Of a stretch of 64,000 nt of DNA, positions 9,694 to 20,500 are shown piece by piece; the stretch's first letter is position 1, and each line of letters starts with the position of its first letter. The notes beneath the pieces are model-generated. The model was not told where the DNA came from, did not search any database, and saw nothing but the letters and a program-made list of their open reading frames with translations. This DNA is from Providencia burhodogranariea DSM 19968 (lineage in GTDB: Bacteria > Pseudomonadota > Gammaproteobacteria > Enterobacterales > Enterobacteriaceae), in the NCBI RefSeq assembly GCF_000314855.2, contig NZ_KB233223.1:695904-759903 (forward strand), given 5' to 3'. Both the position numbers and the translations under genes were made by a program.

Positions 9694-11061
9694 CTATTTA
9701 ACTATTTCGTAGCAAGGCTCATAGGCTGTTCCACCCGGAAGCTTCATTCGATGTTGGCTGACAAATCCACGTAATAAGATATCCATGCGTTGCATGATCT
9801 CGTTATCTCCATGAATTTTAAATGGTCCATGTTTCTCAATTGCTTTCATGCCAACTTCTTTTACGTTACCAGCAACGATACCGGAAAATGCTCGGCGCAG
9901 ATCTGAAGCTAATTTTTCCGGTGACTGACCAGGATACAAATTGAGTGATGCCATATTTTCATGAGTCGGTTCGAAAGGATGTTGCAGTTCATGACTGATT
10001 TTAATCGACCAATTGAAGCTATAAGCATCGCCAGTACTACGGCGATTATCTTTCACCAGAGGCATGTTTTTCTTCATGACACGAGCGACTTCTTGTGGAT
10101 CATCAATAATGATTTGGTAATGTTTACTGGCTTCGTCTCCGAGCGTATGACGAATAAAGTCATCAAGCACAGAGAAGTATTCAGCACTCTCTTTCGGGCC
10201 AGTTAAGATAAGAGGAAGCACTTGTTCACTATTTTCAGGATCCATTAAGATTCCTAATAAATAGAGTAATTCTTCAGCTGTACCAACACCGCCAGGGAAA
10301 ATGATAATACCATGGGCTAATCGTACAAACGCTTCAAGACGTTTCTCGATATCTGGCATGATGATCAGCTCATTAACCAGTGGGTTTGGTGGTTCAGCGG
10401 CAATGATTGAAGGTTCAGTTAAGCCGATGAAACGGCTATTTCTATAGCGTTGTTGAGCATGCCCAACAGCAGCGCCTTTCATCGGTGCTTCCATTGCACC
10501 GGGACCACAACCCGTGCAGATATTTAGCTCTCTTAAACCAAGCTCATTACCGACCTTGCGCCCATAGAGATATTCCGTTTCATTGATAGAGTGACCACCC
10601 CAGCAAACAATCATGCTTGGGTCTTCATCAAGATGAAGTGCTCGTGCGTTGCGCAATATAGAGAAAATAACATTGGTAAGGTGCGCACTATTTCCCAGAT
10701 CTAAATGTAGTTTTTGTTCTGCATTCATGATTTGAGCGTGAACAAATAAGATATCACGCAGTACAGCAAAGAGATTTGCTTGTATCGAACGAATAATTTT
10801 ACCGTCAACAAAAGCATCTTGAGGTGGGTTGATAAGTTCTAATTTTACACCTCGTTCACGGCGTAATACATTGATATCAAAGTCGGTATACTTATCTAAT
10901 AAATCTTTACTATTATCCGTTAAGCTACCTGAATTTAATACTGCTAATGAGCAGTTTCTGAACAGCCTATACAAATGACTGCTTGCGGTACGCTTTAACA
11001 TATCAACTTCAAGTTGAGACAATAGATCCATGGATCCTAGTGGACTGATATGAATAATCAA
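9694..11061 (-). CDS. ppnN: pyrimidine/purine nucleotide 5'-monophosphate nucleosidase PpnN
   Basis: Nucleosidase (formerly YgdH) that releases bases from nucleoside monophosphates and is stimulated by (p)ppGpp in E. coli. The central LOG-type Rossmann domain shows [29 protein letters not shown] and the signature [13 protein letters not shown]. Flanking N- and C-terminal PpnN-specific domains are present. It is 455 residues (E. coli 454) and colinear throughout. It is probably the first gene of ppnN-xni. Confidence 0.96.
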   Translation of the reverse strand: MIIHISPLGSMDLLSQLEVDMLKRTASSHLYRLFRNCSLAVLNSGSLTDNSKDLLDKYTDFDINVLRRERGVKLELINPPQDAFVDGKIIRSIQANLFAVLRDILFVHAQIMNAEQKLHLDLGNSAHLTNVIFSILRNARALHLDEDPSMIVCWGGHSINETEYLYGRKVGNELGLRELNICTGCGPGAMEAPMKGAAVGHAQQRYRNSRFIGLTEPSIIAAEPPNPLVNELIIMPDIEKRLEAFVRLAHGIIIFPGGVGTAEELLYLLGILMDPENSEQVLPLILTGPKESAEYFSVLDDFIRHTLGDEASKHYQIIIDDPQEVARVMKKNMPLVKDNRRSTGDAYSFNWSIKISHELQHPFEPTHENMASLNLYPGQSPEKLASDLRRAFSGIVAGNVKEVGMKAIEKHGPFKIHGDNEIMQRMDILLRGFVSQHRMKLPGGTAYEPCYEIVK

Positions 11062-11118
11062 GTAACACTCCTTTTATCCCAAAGGGATCTTGATATAAAA
11101 ATGTTTAATTTAAAGTAT

Positions 11119-11964
11119 TTATTGCCGTGCTAAACGACCTATTTCAGGCATAAATTGTGTATTACTACGCCATGGATTGATATCAAGGCCTCCTCGGCGT
11201 GTATAACGTGCATAAACACTGAGTTGTTCAGGCTTGCACAACTGTGTTATGTCATTAAAAATACGCTCGACACATTGCTCATGAAACTCATTATGGTGAC
11301 GGAAAGAGACTAAGTAACGCAGCAATGCCTCTTGATTAATTTTAGGGCCACGGTAACGAATTTGCACAGATCCCCAGTCAGGCTGGTTGGTAATTAAGCA
11401 ATTTGATTTTAGCAAATGGCTGACGAGTATTTCTTCAACAACCTCACTCTCTGTACTCTCAACCAAGTAGTCACGACTAAATTCATACTGATTGATTTCA
11501 ATATCTTGCTCATCAATACAAATACCTTGAAATTGACTAATGGCTTGTTGTGAAATTTCATCGAGTTTATGAAGTGTAACGCTAACTTTTCCATTAGCAC
11601 AATGACAGAGGTCGTTTTGCAAAACGCTTCGCACATTTTCCCAAGTTTCAAACCTAGTTTGGTTAAAACTATTGAGGTACAGCTTGAAGCTTTTGGATTC
11701 GATTAAATTTTCGCTCTGTGCATCAACACTAACTAAGCCAATTGCAACCTGAGGAACACCTTTTTTATTGAGCCAAGAAAGCTCATATAGAGTCCAGATA
11801 TCGGCGCCATGAAATGGAAGGTTGTCGGCATGAATATCTAATGGCTCCCTATTTAGGCTACGAGGAACTGCTTGAAGTAGATTGGGGTCATATTGGTAAT
11901 GGTACGCAGTTTCTTTCCCTAAGGTTAAATTATCCAGAGCAGAGTTATTTTGATAGTGTGACAT
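11119..11964 (-). CDS. queF: NADPH-dependent 7-cyano-7-deazaguanine reductase QueF
   Basis: Reduces the nitrile preQ0 to the amine preQ1 in queuosine biosynthesis. It is the long bimodular enterobacterial type (281 residues; E. coli 282). The covalent catalytic cysteine is C189 in [14 protein letters not shown] with general acid D196, matching E. coli C190 and D197. The C-terminal motif [16 protein letters not shown] carries the substrate-binding Glu and His. It lies between ppnN and syd, as in E. coli. Confidence 0.96.
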   Translation of the reverse strand: MSHYQNNSALDNLTLGKETAYHYQYDPNLLQAVPRSLNREPLDIHADNLPFHGADIWTLYELSWLNKKGVPQVAIGLVSVDAQSENLIESKSFKLYLNSFNQTRFETWENVRSVLQNDLCHCANGKVSVTLHKLDEISQQAISQFQGICIDEQDIEINQYEFSRDYLVESTESEVVEEILVSHLLKSNCLITNQPDWGSVQIRYRGPKINQEALLRYLVSFRHHNEFHEQCVERIFNDITQLCKPEQLSVYARYTRRGGLDINPWRSNTQFMPEIGRLARQ

Positions 11965-12317
11965 GTTGATCCTTAAACTTCATAAACAGAGACAGCGTGA
12001 TGACGTAGGTTGGATAAAATGAGACCATTTCATTCATCTATTAACTTCTGTCATAATATCACTTATCAATAATATTGCCGTCATTTCAATTAAATCTCGG
12101 ATCTGTTGATCTTTAATGGACGATTTTAGTTCAAAGTAAAAGCTTTTATTTAAGGCAAAAGTCATCAATATTAGAGCTTTCTAGCAGGATATATAGAACT
12201 CGAACTACATAAAGAATACAGTCTCTTTACCGAACCTGTGGGCAGCTTTTAGTTATAAATTGCTGCAAAAATAAACCTAAAAGGTCTACAGACCCTAATC
12301 TTAAAAATTAAATAATT
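11965..12317. other. divergent intergenic region between queF and syd
   Basis: About 350 bases without a coding sequence. It must hold the promoters of queF (minus) and syd (plus). On the minus strand TTGAAA and nearby TATTAT-like sequences occur, but no confident spacing is seen. No convincing preQ1 riboswitch fold was found. Nothing else is recognised. Confidence 0.4.
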
Positions 12318-12878
12318 ATGAATATAACCGTCTCCGAAGCACTTACTCATTTTACCCAACAATATGTGACACAATGGATGGAGCAGACCGGATTGCCACC
12401 AGCTTCTGTTGAGCTTTATGGCATTCCATCACCCTGTATTACTCGTACGGGGGAAAGTTGGGTTTACTGGGAACCTCAGGTTTTTCCTTTTAAAGATAAA
12501 AGCCTCGATAAAGTTGCTACTGCATTAGATATTGAATTACAACCAATGATTCACCATTTCTATACCACTCAGCTTGCTGGTGATATGAAAGCTCAATTTC
12601 AAGAGCATACATTGAGTTTAATACAGGTATGGAACGAGGATGATTTTATTCGTTTACAAGAAAATTTAATTGGTCATTTAGTCACACAAAAACGCCTGAA
12701 ATTATCACCAACCTTATTTATTGCGACCTTAAACTCTGATTTAGAAATGATTTCTCTGTGTAATTTAACGGGAGAAATCATTATAGAAAAATTTGGAAGC
12801 AAAGAAAGACGAGTAGTTTCACCTGACCTTGTTAGCTTTATTCAACAACTAAATCCAGTGATAGAACCTGTTGAGTAA
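12318..12878 (+). CDS. syd: SecY-interacting protein Syd
   Basis: Small acidic cytoplasmic protein that binds the SecYEG translocon and is implicated in quality control of the channel. It is 186 residues (E. coli 181) with conserved stretches ELYGIPSPCITRTGESWVYW, EPQVFPF and HHFYTTQLAGDM. In E. coli syd lies beside queF on one side and csrB/yqcC on the other; here the csrB side is also conserved, but yqcC is displaced by about 12.5 kb. Confidence 0.95.
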   Translation: MNITVSEALTHFTQQYVTQWMEQTGLPPASVELYGIPSPCITRTGESWVYWEPQVFPFKDKSLDKVATALDIELQPMIHHFYTTQLAGDMKAQFQEHTLSLIQVWNEDDFIRLQENLIGHLVTQKRLKLSPTLFIATLNSDLEMISLCNLTGEIIIEKFGSKERRVVSPDLVSFIQQLNPVIEPVE

Positions 12879-13080
12879 GACATCATAGATAGAGATTGTA
12901 GGATATAACGTACAAAGTAGTTAAGTAATGGTCCTGGTTTTTTTATCTATATTCAAATGAGAATTATTTAATATTTAATTTCATGTGGTTACTATCAATA
13001 TATAAAAGCTAATACTTTTAATATTCTATTAGTTCGTTTTGTTAGGTTGTCTCATTAGTGTTTTTAATACATTCTTACAT
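12879..13080. other. intergenic region upstream of the CsrB-type RNA
   Basis: Noncoding, AT-rich. It should carry the promoter of the downstream sRNA: a TACATT-like -10 lies about 8-13 nt before the proposed 5' end. A CTTACA half-site overlapping it resembles part of the UvrY (BarA/UvrY) recognition sequence, but one half-site is weak evidence. Confidence 0.35.
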
Positions 13081-13276
13081 GGCTGAACAGGGGGTATCTG
13101 TTTAGCTTTTCAATTAATAAAACAGGGTCATGGATGGCTAAGTGATGCATGTAGCCCACTAAACTGTTTATAGATGACAGGATGTCAAACGGCAGGATGT
13201 CGTTTTGCAGGATGCAGCAATACTGTTTAAAACATGAGATATGCCAGTCAACCTTACTGTTGACTGGCTTTTTTTT
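13081..13276 (+). ncRNA. csrB: short CsrB-family sRNA
   Basis: Candidate CsrA-sequestering RNA. Three AGGATG motifs, spaced exactly 15 nt apart (from 13179, 13194 and 13209), each sit in the loop of a small hairpin: TGAC-AGGAT-GTCA, a 7-bp AAACGGC stem, and TGC-AGGAT-GCA. This is the hallmark of CsrB/CsrC. Upstream lies AACAGGGGGTATCTGTT, resembling the ACAGGGAGTCAGAC-type 5' end of E. coli CsrB, plus GGATGG. A strong terminator closes it. The position after syd is the csrB locus of E. coli. At about 196 nt it is near half the E. coli length. The 5' end is estimated. Confidence 0.8.
13243..13276 (+). terminator. terminator of the CsrB-type RNA
   Basis: Perfect 10-bp stem (GCCAGTCAAC / GTTGACTGGC) with a 6-nt loop followed by eight T residues on the plus strand. 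It lies 15 nt before the end of the convergent virK-like gene and may also slow that transcript. Confidence 0.93.
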
Positions 13277-13290
13277 AGTTAATTATTTGC

Positions 13291-14193
13291 TTATACTTCG
13301 TTGTTTATAGTGACAGTATTTTGAGCAAGAGAATTTAAAATACTTTGCTGCATTGCATCTCTTAGTGCTTCACGTTTACGGAATGCGGAACGATGTTGGC
13401 TTTTAACTAGCTCAATATCACGAACAGGCTCATTTAATGGTAAGTGATACCAACCATCGGGTATGAGAGTCGCATTACATTCTTGCCAAAAGTTATCATA
13501 ACTGGATTTTAAATGTTGGCGCTTTATATGGCTATTATTAGATATTCCCATAATTGATGTACATTTGAAAAACGCAGCAACTGCATAAATGGAAGACATC
13601 AATAAATTTTTAGGTCTCATGCCATGCATTTGTTTGGTGATAGATTTAACTTGTTCAGTACTTTGCTCTGTTGAAGGCCCTTGCAAAGAACAGATATAAA
13701 GTTGACCTTCTGTGCCAAATGAAAAACTCATCAAATAAATGTCATCACCCGTTTCATTGAACAAGTGCAATGTCAGATCACCTTCACGTGGATATTGTGA
13801 ATAGATTAATTTTAAATGTGCAAAATCACCCGATTTTAGCTCTATATCTGCAACTCCAAGCCCTTTACGCTCCTTTGAAAACATAGCGCTGATGGCATCA
13901 GCAGAAAAAGTATTTTCGATTAAAGCTAAGGTATGAGTAACAGTAAAGAGTTTTTGTTTTCCACTCCAATCACGATGCAAATACTTATTCAATGGGCGTT
14001 CAGCAAAATCGGGGATATCGTTAAAAGCCCGAGCCATTTGTGCGCTTGTATAATTTTCACACATTATTTGAAATTGCTGATAGGGCTTAGCAGGCAGCTT
14101 AGCAATACGTACTTGCTGCTTTAGATGACTATAACTATTACGAATAGATTGCCAAATTTTATTCTGCTTGCGCCACTGTTTTAAGAATCCCAT
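13291..14193 (-). CDS. VirK/YbjX family protein (DUF535)
   Basis: A 300-residue protein with the DUF535 signature of VirK (Shigella, Salmonella) and YbjX (E. coli): LQGPST near the middle, then the ITKQMHGMRPKNLLM block, ISNNSHIKR and the YDNFWQE motif, ending in an Arg-rich helix (KSQHRSAFRKREALRDAM). No signal peptide is visible. Family members have been linked to surface virulence factor expression and antimicrobial-peptide resistance, but the biochemistry is unknown. It is divergent from the giant toxin gene across 379 bp and belongs to the segment inserted between csrB and yqcC. Confidence 0.85.
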   Translation of the reverse strand: MGFLKQWRKQNKIWQSIRNSYSHLKQQVRIAKLPAKPYQQFQIMCENYTSAQMARAFNDIPDFAERPLNKYLHRDWSGKQKLFTVTHTLALIENTFSADAISAMFSKERKGLGVADIELKSGDFAHLKLIYSQYPREGDLTLHLFNETGDDIYLMSFSFGTEGQLYICSLQGPSTEQSTEQVKSITKQMHGMRPKNLLMSSIYAVAAFFKCTSIMGISNNSHIKRQHLKSSYDNFWQECNATLIPDGWYHLPLNEPVRDIELVKSQHRSAFRKREALRDAMQQSILNSLAQNTVTINNEV

Positions 14194-14572
14194 TAATACA
14201 CCAACTTATTATTCTCAATATGAGCATTTAATTAAACATTTGATTATACGCCTTTTGATCACAAAAAATCATAAATAAGATTTAATTTAAGATGATTTTT
14301 TAAAGTAAAGAATCACTATTCTTTTAAGTAATCAATTTATGATGTGAATATATATGTTTTATTTTGTTACTGGTTTTTAATTGAAAAAGATAAGTAAAAT
14401 TTATTTTTTATGTTTTGTTGTCATTTTGTTTGATGTTATTTTTTCGTTTTTTATCAATTAAATGTGATTTAATTTTGTCTTTTATTTTTTGTTTATGGAT
14501 TAAATAGTCAAATTAATTTAATCTATTTTTATGGGGAAATGAGTTCGGGATAATTAAAGTTAAGGATACTTT
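14194..14572. promoter_or_regulatory. very AT-rich divergent control region, virK-like gene / toxin
   Basis: 379 bases of extreme AT content, typical of H-NS-silenced acquired genes. Visible elements are the 19-bp palindrome AATTAAATGTGATTTAATT at 14456-14474, two copies of GATTTAATTT (14279 and 14466), and at 14479-14495 CTTTTA-N5-TGTTTA, which resembles a PhoP box with one perfect half. The toxin ribosome-binding site is AAGGA, 6 nt before its ATG. None of these sites is proven, and T-rich sequence makes chance matches likely. Confidence 0.45.
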
Positions 14573-17500
14573 ATGGTAAATCTTCCTATTAAGGATGATA
14601 CAAAGAAGCAATTTACTTTGGCTAATCAACAGGAACAGGCTTCAGATGAAAAACTCAACTTTCAGCTAATTAATGCATATTCTAGAGGAAATAAGCAAAG
14701 TAGTTGGCAAGCTCAGCGAGTTATACCAAATTTTAGTCGTGTATGGACTCGAGATAGCCTAGTACAGCATGCTGCAGTACCCAGAAAATTAAAAGGATCT
14801 TCTTATCAAGCCATATTGGCAATACTTGATGCACTACACAATAGTTCAGGAACGCAACAAATAGAGAATGCATTGATATTAAAAAATCAAATACGGCATT
14901 ATCAAGAACACCATGCTAGCTCTGAGCGTAATCCAGCCCTAATAATATTAAATCAGCAAGTTGATAAGGAGTTATTCAGCTCACCTTTGAAGGATCAGGT
15001 AATAATTCTTAATGTCGCTCAGCAAAACCCACAATTGGCGAGCCAGATGTATCAATCCGTATTTAATGAAGCGCTAGGAACTCATACAACTCGCTCTGTT
15101 GATGTACCTGAGAATTTACATTTTATCTGGCAAGGAAAGTTTGGTGCTATCCAGCAGGATTATATTAACGCTTGGCATCAAACCAATCCAGATTATCGAA
15201 TCAAAGTTTGGTATGACCCTCAAGCATTGCTGGTTCATGAACTACGTAAGCAAATAGAACAGTTTGCTCATCGTGGGCAGATGCTGAATGAAACAGGATA
15301 TTTTGAACAGATCCTTCAACTGCAAAATAAAGCATATCGAGTTATTTCAACGGGAATAGGGCAGCAAGATAAGACATTTGATCAGGCAGCTACTGAGTTT
15401 ATGATCAATCAACTAGGCAGTAAGAAGGACGTTCTTGAGCGCATCAGGAAAGATAATCAAGCTTCTTATGCTGCATTTGCTCAGAAGGCTCGCGGGTCGA
15501 TACAGCTTGCTGATATCAATACTCTTAATCTGGGGGTGGTAGAAAGACAATATTATTATCAAGAATTGGCTTTGAGGCAGAACCTTGCTGCAGCTTCAGA
15601 TATTGTTCGGCTTGAAGCTTTGTATCAGCAAGGTGGAATTTATATCGATGTAGATTTTTTGCCTGCGTTTAAGGATGACCTTTTCAGTCACTCTATAAAC
15701 AAAGATATAGCAAGATTGGGGCGTCTTCCAAATGGTTCGGATACGGCTGTAATTAATTTAGTTAAAACGCAGCTGGTATTAGACCAGTTAGCAAATAATT
15801 TTCCTAGTCGCCAGCTGCGAGAACATACTGAATATTATCAGAATTATATTGCTAAATTTCGAGCGAGAAGCTCTGAGCATGCATCGTTAATTGATCGTAT
15901 GAAGGATGAGATTCAGCAGCGCGGTCAAGTTTCTAGTAATTTTTTTCAACCATTAGCAGCGCAAAGGTTGTCTTCTCAAGGGATCCGAATTGCTGATATC
16001 AATGGTTTTTCTAATGCCGTTATTGTTTCACCAGCACGTAATTCAATACTGAAAGTTGCTTTAAAGCAATTCGCAAAAAATTATGAGTATTTGGAACAGG
16101 CTGGGCTTATTGATGTTAGTAAAATCAGTGAGATTGATGAGAAATCGTATCAATACATACTTGCAAGTGAAGAGCGAGATGAAATTAGCAGTGGCCATGG
16201 ATATCGTAGCTTTTCAAATCAAGGCTTCAACTATCGTTTGGATGGTGTGCTCCCAAATAGTAGGGCGACTATCTATGTAACAGGACCTATTGCATTACAT
16301 CAGGCTTTTGACCGTTTTAGCATCGACGTAATTCAGAACCCCATTGAACGTTCAAATGTGATTGATCTGCAATTTACCGAATTCAATCAATACACAGAAG
16401 AAGAAATTAAACACAGTTGGTTGGCGGACAATAACCTCAAAATCATCGATTTATTCAGTGATGTAATTGCTTCTGGTAAGTCATTATTTGGAAATATCTC
16501 ACAAAATTCCAAACTGAAAGATATGGCTGATTCTTGGTCTGAACTATGTAAAGTATCCGGCTCACAGCTGGTGGGGCAGGTTTTGATTCTGCGTGAGCAA
16601 CTACAAAATTATCTTTTAAAGTATCAGTATGATAATGCGATCAATACACAAAAAACATTTTTAGAATTACAAATATTAAATCAGCAGATTGATGAATCTC
16701 TTTTTGAACGACGGGAATTACCAGAATCTGAAATTATGCAGCTAGCAAAGAAACATCCGAAACAAGCTGCACGAATTTATCAATCTATATTTAATGAAGC
16801 ACAGCTTCAAGGCGCACCAGTTATCTTGAGTGGCGGTGTAGTTGAACGTGGTTTTCATATTGTTATACAGCACCCAGAATGGTTCAATCGGCAAGATAAA
16901 CGGGCATTGCTTGATTGTTTCTTGGCTCGCTTTACAGCTGAACGGCTTTTAAAGTTACCTGAAAGCATATTCACTAATATTACACGGCAGCAAGCAGAAA
17001 ACTATTTTTCAAAAGTACTACCCGATACGCTGAACGATAATGAATTTTTGGCTTATCTCAAAATACATTCAGGAGTCTATCGGCAACTGTCGGCCTCAGT
17101 GGATGTTTCTCCTTTACTTTCACGGTACTCACAGTTTTCCTCAGCACAACGTAAACAAGTACCACCTGAAGCATTATTATCTCTCGCAACTAGACAGGCA
17201 CAGTCATTTTTTAATGGGATGAATGATGATGATTTTATTGATTATGTGAAGCAACATCAGCCGTCTTATCAACATTTAGTTGAACATATTGGCTGGAATC
17301 CTTTATGGCCAAGGTCAACAAAATTTTCACTTGAGCAACAGATACAAGTACCACCTGAGGCATTACTGCTTATTGCACCTAAAGAATTAAAGATATTTTT
17401 TTCCGCACTAAGTACGGGGGATTTGATTGCTTATGTTAAGAAACACCGACGCTCCTACGGGAAGTTTGTCAAGAGATTAGGAAGTAATCCTTTACTATCT

Positions 17501-20500
17501 CATCTAGAGTCTTTTTCCACCGCGCAGAGAATTGATTTACCCACAGAAGCTTTACAGGGAATAACCTTTAAGCAAGCTCGCTTATTTTTCACAGGAATTG
17601 ATTCTGATTTGATAACGGCGGCTTATCTCGAACAATATCAGCAAGGGGTGTCCACGTTAGATAGTCGAACTATCTTGACACTCTTGGCGGCAGTAATAAA
17701 TAACCCTTCAAGAAAAACGTTGTTAATGACGATGGAAGCTATTCCTGCTGAAAGTCATCAGAGTGACAATCAGGTAAATGCTTTCGTATTGAATGCATTG
17801 TTAGGTCATGCAGTCCGGCTTAAGGATAAGGAGTTTGTAAAATTATTAATAGAACATACGCAAGCTGATGTGCAGTCACCATTAGTGATTCCGAATACCT
17901 CAAAGGCAATCGAAATACTGGTATCTGAATTACCATGGAGTATTAATGAAAGCCCATTGTTCCTCGCAATCAAAACGCAGCAGATTGATTTAGTGAAGTT
18001 GTTACTTGAGCACCAACCATTGTCAAATAATGATCGGTTTGAGTGGCTACGAGCTGCCATTAACAATCATGATAATGCAACTCTTAGGCTGTTATTGGAT
18101 GCAGGTATTAATTCTAGTAGCAACAGAAAAATAGGGGGGCACGGCATGAGACAAACTGCGTTAACGGAGGCTGTTGGCAGTGGTGATATTACCCTAGTGA
18201 ATACTCTTCTACGATATGGTGTACAAGATGAAGGCGGAGCATTGTTATTGGCAATAAGCCATAATGATATAGCCTTGGTTGAGCGATTCTTTGAGGTTTC
18301 GTTATACCAGCATTTAAGCAACAAAGAAAATATTGCATTGTACAAACAGGCTTCGGAGGATGCTAAATCTAAGCAAATTTTATTAGCAAAACGCTATAAA
18401 GACTCTGATGATATTTCTGAGAGGGCAATCATTAGAGATGCCTTTGAACGATCAAAAAATATCTCAGTTATTATCAGTGCACAGGAAAAGGGACTAAAAA
18501 GACAAATTAGTACGAAGGAATACGAGCTATTATATGCTGTTAAGCCGAAGCCGATAGATAATAATGTCTTGGATAGCATCGCTTCTTTTGATGAAAAATT
18601 GGTCAACTATTGGGATGAGCCACTGATTAGCCCCCAGAAAGAAGATCACCAAACCCGTTTTGATGGGCAACTAATTATTCAGCTTGAAAATGATGCAGTA
18701 GTAAGAGAATCAGCCATTCGGCTTGTTGGAAAACATCCTAAAACATCAGCATTAATTCAATTGGATCGACAAGGAAATTTTCGAGTTTGGCACCTCAATG
18801 ACCAAGGAGGATGGGTAGACGGTTTCCCTGAAAAATTGACAACGAATGGATCTTTACGCTGGCAGATAGTAGGACATGGTCGTGGTAGTGATGAAATGGA
18901 ACTTAGCCACCAAATGCTCGGAGGGCGAAGCGCTGAAACATTGCAAAAACAACTCATCGAGTTTAGTTCAGTCTTTGGTATTAGTACTTCTCCTGAACGT
19001 ATAAGCTTAGTGGGTTGTTCTCTGGCTGGACAAGATCAGAAAAATAGCTATCTGCATCAGTTTGTATCATTTTTGACTAAGAATGATTTATACCCTTCTT
19101 CAGTTGCTGCCTATACTACTAAAGTTATGATCAATGAGGATAATCAAAAACGGTTAACTCAAATTGGCGAAAAAGTAACGATGAGTCGAGATAACGGGGA
19201 ATGGGTTATAGAGAGAATACCTGGAAAAAATGACTCGTCAGTATCACAGCGCAAGCTGTTAGACGCATTGGATCAAGGTTTAGGTTTTGAGCTGGGAATG
19301 GCACAGCTATACCTAAAAAACCAATTATCTGATACAGAATGGCTTCCCGTATTTCAAACGTTAAAAGAAGATGCTTCACAAGAAGGTCTGTATTCGTTGG
19401 AATTTATCAATAAAGAGGACCCTACTGAATCGAAAATTTTAATTATTAATGACTCCCGTATTGCCAACTTTATCCATGGATATGATCGTCATCTCATCTC
19501 GTTAAAAACACATATTAATATGATGAAAGGGCGTGTTAGGCAGCGTTCAGGAACCGTTCCTGAAGCAACTGGGGTACATGGCTTAAATACAGCTTTTATT
19601 ATTCAAACTTTATTTAATAAACACTCCCGTGATGGAATTGAAGATGATGCATTGCCAGAAAATCTGAGAACTGCACTGAAATTACACTCATATACCAATG
19701 GCGCTCAAATGGGATGGGGAACAGTAGAGGATACGTTTAGGTATGTTAGGTTATGGAAAGATCTATCTAATGAAAGCCAGTCATTAGGACGTACACTTAA
19801 AGTACTTTCACGAGCTAGCCCCGTTGGTGATCTGGGACTAAATTTACTCAGTATTGGGTTGAATGGTTATGAGTTGGCATATGCGCAGAATGATGCCCAA
19901 CGGGCAGAGTATGGTACGCAGTTAGCTTTTGATTTAGCAGGTTTAGTTGATGTAGTCATCGGTTTAGGTGCAAATAGTATTGGTGCAACAACCGTAGCGG
20001 GCTTTGCAGGATCTCTAGGTGTGCCTTTAGCTGGACTGGGTATTGGAATTAGCGCTTTGGTACAGGGGACTCAGGTACATATTGAAAAAACCAAAGCAGT
20101 GGGTCGTTATTTTGCGCATTTAGATGAAGGCTACCAAAAAGGAGGGTACGATTTAGCCGAAGTCAAAGGGGAGGACGGTACGGTAGTAAAATTATGGAAA
20201 AATACGCCAGGAATAGTGATTAGTACTCTTGATTTACGCAACCATAAGTTGATTTTTGGGAATACTTGGATTTATAAGACCTACATATATGGCTTAGGCT
20301 CTGGTTACACGAACCATATTACATGGCTGACACCTAAGTCAGTGAATAAAGCGGGTAAACACAAAGTCTCGAATCCCAAAGAGAGAGTGATTAATATTAG
20401 GGAAGGGATTGGACACGCTGCGGCGATAGTTCCTTCAGTGCTTTCTAGCAATATTCCCTTAGTGTTGCCTGATACACCACAATATTATATGGATTATAGT

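Noticed and set aside
11965-12317. preQ1 riboswitch before queF
   Set aside because: No preQ1-type pseudoknot or conserved aptamer bases were seen on the minus strand, and enterobacterial queF is not known to carry one.
13081-13276. sRNA as only a terminator for syd
   Set aside because: It lies over 350 nt from syd and contains three regularly spaced GGA hairpins, which a bare terminator would not explain.
16931-17647. CRISPR-like periodicity
   Set aside because: The 189-bp period is codon-based, the units diverge at DNA level and there are no short identical repeats or cas genes.
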